DNA of 64,000 nucleotides from assembly GCA_014925825.1 (NCBI GenBank), contig JACGCK010000003.1, positions 868,001 through 932,000 of the forward strand. Reading direction: 5' to 3'. A program made the position numbers and the translations under genes. Below are positions 11,602 through 23,300 of the stretch, in pieces (positions within the stretch are counted from its first letter, which is position 1; every line of letters starts with the position of its first letter). This stretch comes from Pholiota molesta. Taxonomy: Eukaryota; Basidiomycota; Agaricomycetes; Agaricales; Strophariaceae. Under the pieces are notes generated by a model that was given only the letters and a program-made list of their open reading frames with translations, did not search any database and was not told where the DNA came from.

Positions 11602-14600
11602 TCAAGATCCACTGAATAGTTGATTCAACTCTTCCATACGCCGTACTGCGAGATCAGCCTTGCTGAAGTTTTGACCAAGGGTCATGTTGGCTAGCTCTGT
11701 CTTCTTTTTCTGAACTTCTAGTAGCCTTGCTTCAATGGAATTCTCAATAATGAACTTGACAGTGGTAACGGGCCGAGTCTGGCCAAGCCGATGCTGCAAA
11801 GTAAGTCAGTATCACGCTGACGATATTGTAAAGAAATGGGAGACATACAATTCGATCCACCGCTTGATTTTCGACGGCAGGGTTCCTGAAACCAATTTCA
11901 GCAATATCGAGAATATGGACAGGAAGAGAACATACCAATAAGGGTCCATCAGGTAAACCCGTTGGGCTGCAGTGAGGTTTAGACCAACACCACCGGCCTT
12001 TAAGCTGACAAGAAGGACTTCACAACCAGGATCATGCTTGAGCGCATCCATAGCACGGGTTCGATCGTCGCGTTTCATCGTTCCATCTAGTCTGTCGAAT
12101 CGAATACCCGCCGCTTCCAGAGCATCTTCTATCCTAAAATGATTGTTAGCTTGCCAACAAAGGGAAATGAGTTCGATTTACTTGTCGAGCATGCTGGTCC
12201 ACTGAGAGCTATGAGATAATCAGTTATCAATTGACAAAAGAAAAGAGAGAGCGACATACAAAACCACTGTTTTCACAATCCCACTATCTGACATTCCATT
12301 ATCTGTAATTATCTGGATTTCAGGATCATAATTGACGGAATGCGGGTTCATCCGCGAAAACTGCACAAGATCGCCCATCAGCGCCTTGACTTTGGTTGAA
12401 GGGTGGAAGTTGTCGAGCGAGGCGCCTTTCTGCCGCTTTTCTCGCTTGGGGGGTTTCTTCTTAGTTCCTTCAACGGCCATATCTGGCTTGACCTCATATG
12501 AGTCAGTCGGACAAAGACCAGTTTGGCACGCCGAACAAGAGCGTCGAACATCCGGTGCCACATTCGGCCATCCAGGACAGATTGCATTCCGATAGCAGTC
12601 AAGGCAAAAAAGATGCTGGCATCGCGTCAACACTGGGCGAGGGACATTAGGGCTACTGGCACGCGTAGGTCCTCTCGAAGACATTCCTTTAGCACGCCGT
12701 CCTCGTTTATTACTGGGAGCTAGCCCTTCACTATCCATGCCACCTTCATTAAGCTCCTGCGAGACGCAAAGTTCACCGCCACATTCCACGCATTGGGTTG
12801 TGGCGGATTCCCGGAGAATGGCGAAAATAGCTGCAGCTCGAGCTGCAGTGAAACCCTCCCTTGCGATCCCTGCGATAATGTCGTCATAAGAGGATACAGC
12901 CGACTCCTGCTCAGGTTCTTTTCCTTCCACCAACTCGAAATGATCACAAATTTGACGGAGGCGTAGAATCTTCTGCAAAATCCCAACGTAATTCTTCATG
13001 ACCTCGTTTTTCTGTGTCAAATCGTTGAATTCGGCCTTCGATTCGTCGAAGAACTTGTCGTAGACTTCCTGTTCTTGCGCATCAAATTTGAGATATCGCA
13101 GCTCGTCTCGGCGTGGTGGGAGGGCAAGGATCCTCTTTCCATCTGGGGCTTTCGTCTCCTTGGTTCGACGAAGAGTAATGCATTTCATGATAGTTTGTAG
13201 CCGAGCAACACCTAGCGCCTGCCCAAACTTGACCGGACTGCCGATGTATTCGGTCCAGACGTTCTTATCATCGAAAGGCTCAAGACGAAGGAACTTGATG
13301 AGAGCAAAGACGTCATCCAGTTTGTTCTGAACTGGTGTGCCTGTTAGACACAGGCGTCGATCTGCCATCAAATCGCAGCAAGCCCGGCTCGCCACAGTCC
13401 CAGTTTCCTTGATACAACTGTAAGATGAAATTAAGAATTACGCAGCATTGAATAGCGGAAAAAAAATACTAACTGTGCCTCATCAAGAACAACACGGAAC
13501 CAGTGTATACTTTGCAATGCGCTCGGAATTTCAGCCGGATTATTGGCTATAGCAAGCATTGCTTTCTTCCTTTTGAGCCCTCCTTTCTTCGGTTTCGGCA
13601 ATCGTAAGACTTGATTTCCATTGTCGTCTATATCAACGCCCCCTTGATCACTATCTGCGCCTTCCTCGTCCTCTTCTTCGGCCGTTAACAAACTGCGTGT
13701 TTGTTTCGAGAATTCGGAAGCAAGAGTGGCATACGTAGTAATCACGGCATCGAAATCGGCAAGAAAGGAAGGATCGGGACGACGAGCATTTCCGTGATAA
13801 ATATAGACGCGCAATGGTCTTCCCTCGCGAACGCGCTTGGGCTTCTCGTCCTCTGCTTCCTCTTTCTCCTTCTCATCGACCAGCATCATCGATTGGGATG
13901 AAGTACTGCCTTGAGACGATGGTGGCAGAACACATACCCCTCCATTGCCTCCAATGACCGAAACCTCGCCTTTCCAATGTTCACGGAATTGGTCTTCCCA
14001 ATTAGACACGGTAGATAACGGACAGATGATCAGGGTGGCACGACTCCTTGCTTTGATACGACAGGATCTCGCGTATTCTGATTCAAGTTTCTCTTGCAAC
14101 TTTTCGGCCTTGGCTTTGGCTTTATTTGACGAAGTAGAAGTGCTCGATTCGGTAACGTCGGGCATTCCCCATACAGTGCCAGCAAACTGCGCAGCATTCG
14201 GCGCGTCTTGTCGCGGTGGCGGGGGTGGACCAACTTCATTGGGCGATGATGCAAAGGCAATCGAAGAATCAAGAGTGGAAGCTATCAGAGAAACGCAAGT
14301 AATCGTTTTTCCAAGACCCATCTGTAGGAGTTCGCGTCAAGTTCAAAGCTGCAGATGACTATAGAACGGCCTACATCGTCGGCTAGAATGGCGCCTTTGG
14401 CTTCTCGTGGTGGCTCGTGAACTTCGGCTTGTGTCACCAAATGTTTCCAGGTGAAACGACGACTGATAGGATTATGATATTTTTGCCAGAGCGATGAAAA
14501 TCCATCCGTGCCAAATTTCTCGCGTTCACGTTCCAATAGAAATGTTAGAGCCTTCTTCTGGTGAGGGTACAGTTTCGTCGCGACCTCGGGAGCTTAAGAG

Positions 14601-15944
14601 GCGGGTAAGTAGTCAAAGGAACAAGAAAAGAGAGCAGACTACCCACTGGGTTCTGTTTCCACCAATTCGTCTCCATCCTTCAACGTTTTGAATAATTCAT
14701 CCACTTGACTTCTTTGCACCTCTACGCTCTTGGTAGACGAACTAGCCGTTGTCCAACGTGAATGATCGCGGGGCATGAGGCTCAATGAGTTCGAGGCCAT
14801 AATTGGTCGATTTTGCGAATCAAGCAGATCGTGATGAGGATTGAAATAGTGATAATTCGTCAATCGTTGATCATAGGGCGGTGTTGGATGGCTGAGAATT
14901 AGATTGTTTTGACTGAGATAGTTTCCCACAACGACGATGTTTCCTTTCGGTGTGTATACCAGCATTTGAAGCGGTAATATCGGGAGCTTAAAACCCCACA
15001 AGGTGAGCTTTCGCAGAAATCGACAAAATCACACTTACGTTTCCTGGACCTTTACGAATTTTTGCGTCAAGCCGGATTAAACCTTTGGCTAGCATAGGAC
15101 CTAGGAAATCCGCAACTTTTTGCTCAACAACGCCAAAAATATCGCCCGGTATGCTCTCTCCATTGGGGCCTTTTCCAGAAGGCGTCTTGATATGGATAGT
15201 TTCTTTGCCGCCAGGCTTATTAGAATTATGGTCGTAGTGTATTCTGACGTATGCCCATTCCGTTTCTCCTGGGTTATGCGGTGACAGATATGCCACTGGA
15301 TAGATAATCAACGCGGTAACAGTCAACTGACCGATGCACACCGGAGTTTTAGGTGGTAACTCATTTGGTAATGGAGGCTGCGATCCCTGACGTGAGACCG
15401 GGGTGGGGGGTGGGGGTGGAGGAGAGGGGGAGCCGGTGAGATCAATAACTTGTCGATCAGTAGATTGAGAATGAGGGCGAGGTACCGCTTGTGGTTGAGA
15501 TTGGGATAGCTGAGATGATAGCTGATAAGATGGACTTCTAGAAGGCGGAGAAACGGGGGGTGGTTGTTGCTGTCGATAGCCAATAAATTGGGGTGGCCCA
15601 GCGAAGGGCGGACGATAGGCAGACTGCGCAGGTTGCGATACGAAACTGGAGTATCGCGAGAACGGCGACTCTGCAGACTGCGACGGAGACAACGGCGTGG
15701 CGGGTGTGTCATGGGTGGGCATGGGTGGACGCGCAGGAAACGGAGACATAGTGGTGGATGAGGCCGGAATGAAGAAGGCGGAGGGTGTCTGATCCTGACG
15801 AGGCGGCTGGGTGCGAGGGCGCTTAGCATATCTGGGGGACCTGTACTGGTCGTGGGGGGCATCGTCGTCGTCGTCGAGGGTGAGATCTATGTGGTTTGAG
15901 TACTGGGGCCGGGCAAAGGGACTGGGGGGGGAGGGGGCAGCCAT
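11602..15944 (-). CDS. SNF2-family translocase with internal RING finger (Rad5/HLTF/Uls1 class)
   Basis: The ATG at 15944 opens MAAPSPPSPFARPQ. The N-terminal third is proline/serine-rich and carries two IDLT motifs followed by acidic or SP residues, which resemble SUMO-interacting motifs. A conserved block follows (near 15000-15340, GQLTVTALIIYPVAYL) that may be a diverged HIRAN domain. The ATPase has ADDMGLGKT, interrupted by an intron before MGLGKT, then Walker B LDEAQ and TGTPVQNKLDDVF. Between the two helicase lobes sits a C3HC4 RING (CVECGGELC ... CQHLFCLDCYRNAICP ... CSACQ). The C-terminal lobe ends with [21 protein letters not shown]. This arrangement is typical of Rad5, HLTF and Uls1, which remodel DNA or chromatin and act as ubiquitin ligases. 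SIM-like motifs and DEAQ favour a Uls1-like, SUMO-targeted role, but this is inference. It converges with the CHD gene. Confidence 0.92.
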
Positions 15945-16070
15945 GAGACGGTGGAGGGAGAGATGGAACACGGACGGGGCCTTTTTCAAATGTTGCTCAC
16001 TCTCAGATCACCGGCCTTAGTCAGCACTCATCTGCATTACACAACTCTGATAACTATTACTACAATCTGC

Positions 16071-17188
16071 TCATGTCCATCCCATAGCATAGTACGCCTT
16101 CCGCGCCGCCTCCTCCTTGGCAAGCTGTTTGCTCGGCCCACTGCCTTCTCCTTTGCATATCCCATTCACTGCCAGCGAGTCAGCCGTCGTCTTGACACAT
16201 CATTAACACAGCACTTACCTATGCACTTCACCGCCCACCTCCGGACATGCGCTGGTCCGCTAAACTCCGCAATATACTCAACTGTCACACGTCGTTGCAT
16301 GGCGGCTTGATTGAAGAGCGGGAGGAATGGCAAATTCGGCTGTGCGGGCGCTAATGGATTCGGGGGAGGACTCGATATTGGCTTGTTCGGTGGAAGGTGG
16401 CGCATGGTTTGTGGAGGAGGTTCCGATGCGAAGAAAATCGGCTGGCTCGGTGGAGGGGACATGGTTTCGCTCTTGATTCGTTTTGGGGGCGGCGTCTCTT
16501 TCATAAGGGTTACTTCCACATCATCGTTAGTGTCATTGCGAATGGGCTCTAGTTCTTGCTCAAGGAGGCTCCTAATCCAGCTATTCACAACTTCTAGGCC
16601 AGAAGACATAAACAAACCACCAACATATGCATGGAATAAGGACTTGATCTCCTGGAAAGTGAGTTCATTGTTAAACAATCAGCAGGCCCCAGTAACAAAT
16701 ATAGTGCACACCTGCGGATGCTTGAGAGATGCATGCAGCCCTGGTTGGCACCGTAGTTTTGGCATCAACTTGTAGGCCGATACCCAGTCTTCAACCATGG
16801 TACCTGAAAGCAGTTGTCCTCGTAGCTCCTAAATGCGTTGAGTATCATCTCCATTTTCAAATGACAAACTACATCTTACAGAAAGGACAGACGCCCGCAA
16901 CATCGGACGGTGTTCAAATAAAGTGTGCGTAACGGCCAAGTCGAACATCACTCTGCCAAGATCAGCCAATCGTTCGTTATCGCCATAGTCAGCAGGAGAA
17001 CCGTTAGGGCGCCGTAGTGATTTATGTGTGAAAACCTGGAGAGCCAGATCGCCATTTACACGCGGCAAGGGCGGAATACGAGAAGCATTGAATTTTCTTG
17101 GAAGGGTTTCCAATGAACGGGTTCGTTTCAAAGTGTTGGGCAGACTGTGCTCTCCAGAGTAGAATGCACCAGAAAGAGAAGAGTTCAT
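16071..17188 (-). CDS. RNase III-fold plus dsRNA-binding domain protein, probably inactive
   Basis: Four exons are read from the ATG at 17188. The first is a short linker; an in-frame stretch extends further upstream but lacks an ATG. The RNase III fold shows FTHKSL, then NERLADLGR where active enzymes have NERLEFLGD, and later IKSLFHAYVGGLFMSSGL where active enzymes have an acidic D..FEA motif. The four metal-binding acids therefore appear replaced. A proline-rich linker leads to a C-terminal dsRBD (VEYIAEF ... RWAVKCIVNGICKGEGSG ... KQLAKEEAARKAYYAMG), split by an intron after KCI. Family logic suggests dsRNA or structured-RNA binding without cleavage. mL44-type mitochondrial ribosomal proteins share the architecture, but no targeting peptide is obvious. 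The gene lies 126 bp from the start of the SNF2-RING gene. Confidence 0.82.
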
Positions 17189-17477
17189 GAGCACATCGGC
17201 GCTAGTCGAAGCATCCCTTGAGGCAATGTCATGGGAGTCAAGGCTTTTGCACAATAAATATCAACAAATTCACTGCTATGAACTTTGAGTGACATCAGAC
17301 ACACTGTGACAGGTCAAAGTGTACCTGCCAAATTGGGCACGGGCGCTTGATGTGACTGAAGCAAATGAAAATAACAATTATGTGGTCTCTGCATTCGAGG
17401 CTGTAATGCAAGTGATAGTGCGTGTTCACTATGGTTCAACTAAATGTGGAACATTCAACGATCCCTTCATGATCACC

Positions 17478-19628
17478 TCAAAAAGCGAAATGGGCTACAT
17501 TTTTACGAGTGCCAAATAGATAGACTGATAGAATATTGATTAGGAGCTTCGGCATAAGAGAATAAAGAATGAAACACCAACCGATGACCTGACTACCAAA
17601 TAGACCGATTGTCACGCCAGCAGCAACGGTAATCATCCTGAGGGCAAGAGAAAATCCACTCGAATATTGCTCCTCAGAGTTGTGATAAGTTTGAGTGACA
17701 CCGCCGCCTTGGGCGATGCCAGACTACATCGAAAGTCAATCTCACGAATGATTGATATGGAGATATGACTTACAGGTACAAGAAATAGAACTCCTGTGAC
17801 CATAGAAGTGAAGGCCGTTCCACGGACAACACGAGAATAAATATTTCCTAGCAAACCGATCACAAAAGCTCCCACTGCGGAAACGATATCCGTTCTTCCT
17901 GGAAGAACAATACTTGCTGAGCGATTGGCGGCGTATGCACAACAAGAGAAAAACACCATAATCGGAAGTTGAAGGCTCCTCCAATATTGAAGATTGGACA
18001 GAGAAGAGCAAATTGAATAGACAGGAACCAGGAAGAATAAAGTCCACCAAGGGAGAGATTGTCTCCAGAATGGCCAATGTGGATCTCGTACGCATCCTAG
18101 TAGTAGATAAATCAGCGATTACTGTGAACCTCCTACTTCATCCTTTACCCTTGACAGTGTGGGTGTCAGCTGCACTTCCCACGAGATTTCCAAGTCCAAT
18201 GACACCGGATATAGGAACCAGAGGATGGGATCCGTTCAACATCTCAAATCGACCATGTGTATAGTTCAAGTGGTCCGATATGGAGCTTCGGTAATATTTA
18301 TGACGAGCCTGGGTATCGAGGACCAGATAAAAGTCCGAGCCAATTGTCAAACCGAAGCCCTGTAGTACGTGAAGAAGTTATAAATTTGAAGTGTGTTGTG
18401 TGCTTACAAGGAAAAGTGTGTAAATAATTGCGTAAACAATTCTTACAGATCCACAAAATAAATTCTTGGACATAAGTTCAAGAGCGCTCGTCACTTGGCC
18501 GCGAAAACGATATGTAGTCAGCTTTCTACGAGGGAGGACGAGATTTGAAAATGATTACTGACATATAGTGAAACCAGGCAGAATGACAACAACACCAGCT
18601 GATGATATTGCACTGTAACAGAACATATCATCTGGAACATTGCTCAAAGCCCTTGCAATAAAAGCCACAACAATGGACACCGTAATTCTATATCATTATC
18701 GTAAATATATGCGTGTTGATCGAGATTCGAAGACTTACTCATATACGTTAGCATACATTGAGCTTTTATTGGCGGCGTTGAGCCCGAGAAATTGCAGAAT
18801 GCATGCGCATGCCCCACTGATCCACATGTCCAGAATTGAGCCTCCAAAGGACAGACCACATATAATAGAAGCACAAATGAAGGCGAAGAAGCATCGCAGT
18901 TTGAGAGAATAGATGGGAGGTGATTTTAAGAGTTGACGAAGAGCATTGGTGCCAGCTTCCGCGCCTATAGCATCGTGTAGAACGTCTCGATAGATCTGAT
19001 GAACTCTATGGAGAGACGTCAAAGCAATACGTCCTCTGGAACGCACAAAATAAGTCTTCATAGAGCTTTTTTCCTCATTCCAAACGGAGACAATGATAAG
19101 GCCGGGAAGGTAGACAATTTCTATGTAGATATCGTTGATTGAAGAACAGTATAGTTATCAGAGAAGGGACCGACCTATCGGTGCATCTAGGATTTTGGCC
19201 GCAGCCAGGAGCTGCGATTCTATCCGATGGGACGGGGCTCCGAAAGTAAGAAGAGCTTTGGCCAACTTCAAGATGAACTTCCTCCTCACCGCCATTTCTG
19301 AAATAACCTTTAATGCTGTCGAAAAGGATTCAATAAGTGACAAACCTTCTACATTCTTCGTAATGATCGATTCTTTGCGTGGCTTCCGAACAATGGATAG
19401 AATAGAATAATTGCTTAAACTTCTGGAAGACCTTTTCTTAGTGGGGTCATCTGTTTCAGATAGCTGGAGAGGATTCAGGCCGGGGCGAAGAAGATTATCC
19501 GCTGATGCAGGATTGGCGGCTGAATGCCTAATATGAATTATGGCGATGTAGGATCCAACAGAATATGTACCTTTATCTTCGGGTAGGATGACGCCTTTGG
19601 CATTTTTGTCCTCGGAGTCGCTCTGCAT
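17478..19628 (-). CDS. Prm10/ThrE-like multi-pass membrane transporter (DUF1212)
   Basis: Many short exons encode a soluble N-terminal part and about ten hydrophobic spans. The conserved ThrE-type start is FGAPSHRIESQLLAAAKILD, followed in a later exon by EIVYLPGLIIVSVWNEE and VHQIYRDVLHD, then repeated membrane segments. It ends with the family-typical FGTRKNVAHFAF and a stop at 17478-17480. Fungal relatives are pheromone-regulated membrane protein 10 of yeast and bacterial threonine/serine exporters. Transport of small polar molecules is assumed for the family, and the substrate here is unknown. The start is uncertain. The ATG at 19628 is the nearest good one, but family members usually have a longer N-terminus. 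Plausible upstream coding (for example LQEGFADSWSHFALQFLLA near 19800-19900 and an ATG near 20267) suggests extra exons I could not join. Confidence 0.85.
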
Positions 19629-20392
19629 GTCAAAAGACAAGGACGGAAAGATCGATGTGAAGCAAAGGTAGGAAATCGCTTAGAAGAGAAGGAAGAAAGC
19701 AATGCCAAAACACACACTGCAGTCCGACTTTATGAACTGAGTTAAAGATAATCAGGTGACCTCGATAGAGAAGACGATGTCCAAGTATTTTTAATAATTC
19801 ACCCAACTAAGCCAGCAAGAACTGCAGAGCGAAATGAGACCAAGAATCAGCGAATCCTTCTTGCAGAGAAGAAAATTGATTGGAGTCTTGAAGTTGATGT
19901 GTTTCCAAACATGCCAACGTTCTCGTAGCGAACTCCAGATTTCTCTTTTTTGAAGTCAGCGTACTTCAGTCTTGAAAAGTTGGATATATAAGAGCAACAA
20001 CGCTGGAAGTCCTCGACTTTCCAACGTTTTCAGTTTCCCATGTTTTTTGAGAAGAGGTGCCCTTGCTTCGGCCACAAGAAATGCTGAAGAACACAAGAAG
20101 TTCGCGACCGCAGGAGGATGTAACTGAATCGTGGTCGTAACTGCAATATCAGCATTGAAAATTGCATAGGAGATAGTTCCAAGATCACTGCTAGGTTGAG
20201 AGGTGGTCGATCCGGCCTCAACTAGAGGTTTAGATGGTGAATTGGTCGCGTACGACGCGTAGTACATGACGGTAATGAGACAAGTTTAGTTTGGTCAATG
20301 CGGTGTCAAATCTGATACACGTGGGGTTGTCATATGAACTTGAAGATTAATACCATTGGCATTACCGCAGCTTTCCTCTAATCTGAACGGCG
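19629..20392. other. Divergent upstream region of the Prm10-like and Sec8 genes
   Basis: This interval likely contains unresolved 5' exons of the Prm10-like gene on the minus strand and the promoters of both genes. An ORF beginning MYYASYATNSPSKP on the minus strand (start near 20267) is a candidate first exon, but its splice partner was not found. Confidence 0.4.
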
Positions 20393-23300
20393 ATGTCTCG
20401 AGCTCCTCCCTTTCCTACTACGCGTCAGCGCTCGCCTTCCGTGACAAATGGAAATCCATATTTGTCCCAGCCTCTGTCAGCGCCCGGAACTTTAATTCCA
20501 CAAGACCGTTACAAATTCCGCGTCCTGGTTCTCGGCCAACCACTCCTATGGACTACCCTTCGAATTCTCCTTCGTATTCAGGCTCTTCGTCTATTCCTAC
20601 GGGTCCGTCTCGTCCTCAAAGATCCGAGTTGAGATCTCGCGTCGAATACGCAGGTTCTCAGCGAGCGTCAACATCCTCACAAGATCCTTACAGCAGGGAC
20701 AGCATAGGTACACGCTCCGATGTCAGTGGTTCACAATATCGGAATGTTTCTAGTTCTGCAAATACATCAATATCCATAAACGGTCCTCCTCCAAGGCAGA
20801 GGCCGCCCCGTCTAAAGAGTCCTGTGTCGGACGATGGAAACCAAACCACACCCACCTCTCTCACATCGGCTTTGTCTGCGTTCCAGTCAGCTGGTACCAA
20901 GCGACGCCAGACTGTTGACGATGACGATTATCAGTACCAAAAAGAGAGGGAGCTTGAAATCGAAGCAGAAAAGGCAAGGCAGCAGCGAATAAGGGATCGT
21001 GCTCCGGGAATTCGTAAAACGGCAAGAGGAGGAGAAATTGACGGTACATATTGTTCCTTAATGTCATGGTGCGCTGGACTGAATTTTGTTCTAGCTGTCC
21101 TGGATCAAGTGAAGGATGGTTGGGAGTTTGTTATTGACCCTAATGTAAGAGCATTTCTTCAGACGCGAGGGTCTAATACTCACATCCAAGTCCAGTTTAA
21201 TACAGTCGACCTTGCTCTGCAGCTTCTAGACAAGTCTTCATTAGGGAAGAACATGGATTCGTTTCGACGGACTAAAAATATGCTGTCGAAGGCCCTGAAA
21301 GGATCAGTCGATAGTAGGTTGATTGAGTGCTACCGTCCGATACATGGCTTACCCTGGACGTGCTTGCGTAGAACATTATCAGGCATTTGCGGCCTCACTG
21401 CCGCACCATGCCTCTTTACTAGGCCATCTAGGAACGACGACATCCGAAATTTCCGCCGCACGTTCCTCACTTCTCGAAGCCAAAGAAGCGTTAGGAACTA
21501 AACGCGCTGATCTTGTTCAACTATGGAATCGAGGGCAAACTTTGGAAGAAATGATCAAGATATTGGATCAAATGTATGTTTCAATACCATGTCTATCTTT
21601 TATATCAATGCCTCATTCCATGTAGTGAACACCTGAAAACAGTCCCAGATCTATTAGAAACATTGATGTCAGAAAAGCGTTTGCTTCAAGCCGGAATTCT
21701 TTTAGTACGAAGCCTGAAGATTATCAACAAACCAGACATGCTGGAAATTGGAGCGGTCTCGGACCTACGAAGTTATCTTGTCTCACAAGAAACGGTTAGT
21801 GCCTTTTATTATTATCAGTGATGTAAGACTTAAACGGAGAAAAAATCAGGCGTTGCGTGAAATTCTGGTCGATGAACTCCAAAGTCATCTCTTTCTCAAG
21901 TCTTTTTGGTGCGAATCCAGATGGGCTGCTTATGTGCCGAATCAAAAAACTTGTGAGCCGCAGTTGCAATGGTAAAAATCCCCACATTCTCATTATTTTC
22001 CCAAAGTCCCAAAAGTCGAATTTGAAACAGACCATGAGAGCTCACAGCGAGAAGATGGTGAAATGTCCCCTACTTCCCCGTCATTACGCCAAAGCCGATT
22101 AACGCGCTTTCTGAACAATCTGAGCCTTCGACCGAACGACCCTCCTCACGACATGGAAGAGAGCAAAATCTCCAACGGCCATGCGAACGCTATGGCGCCT
22201 ATTCTACCTTCACATAGCACTTCTGCTATGTACTTGTCAGCGAATATGAACCCGGAGGCTGACTCGTTTGCATACATGGAAACCTTGCTGGAATCCCTGG
22301 CGGTACTCGGCAAGCTGGGGACTGCATTGGACATTGTCGGACAAAGACTGCCAAACGAGATTTTTACCTTAGTGGAGACCACCTTGGGCGAAGTTGAAGA
22401 GAGAGCCGAATTTGGTCGAAGGAGGTCAATGCTCTCTCTGAATGGAAGTTTGGGACGATCAGAAGGCGCCTACATATTTAACACTGGGGCACCACTTTCA
22501 GGCATACCCAATACTGGAATGAAGGGACCTCACCTGAAGTCTTCAACCTTGCGGCTCAATGCATTGGAGTCGCTCGCAAAACGAGTTGACCATGAAACTC
22601 TCCTTGATCTTTTCTGGACTCTATATTCTAAATTGGATGCTGTCGCACAAGGATTTAGAGTGGTATCTGAGGTTGCAAACCGAATAGGATCAGTCAGTTC
22701 GTCCTTTGATCACTGATTTCATCCTTGCTGATTCATGTCTAGAGGAGAGACTACAAAGATTCCTCAGGAACGAAGCCTGGGATGTTGTTCCCTCTACCTG
22801 AAATGTGGAGTCATGTTCAAACTGAGGTATTTTTTTAATGTTCAAGCAATTATTTCAGATGCTCATCGTTGTCCACTTCCAGGTAAGGACCCTCATCCGT
22901 GACTATCTCGTAGACGAGCAGCGAGGATCTGCCGCAAGCCGGAACCCCATTAATTCGATAAACGAGGTGTTGCGGGACGGAAAGTTCAACAGAGACAGAA
23001 TCAAGGTCAGTCAAATATAGGTAACTAGGGTAAACGCATGCTGAAGACGAGGATATAGCCAGTATTCCGATTTTCTGATACCGATATGAAACTCACCAAT
23101 AAGGCTTTACGGGTGCACGAAGAAGGCCTGACACGAGTGCTTAAAGACACTATGCCAGGGCTGGCGCCGACTGCAGCGGGCGACAGTGCGCAAACTATCA
23201 TTAGCAGCGTGCAGGACGACCGCCTCCTCGGCGCGGACCAGCACCACCGCCTTCTGCTCTGTCCAGACGCTTTCCACGTTACTGTTCTCTTCCAGCCGAC

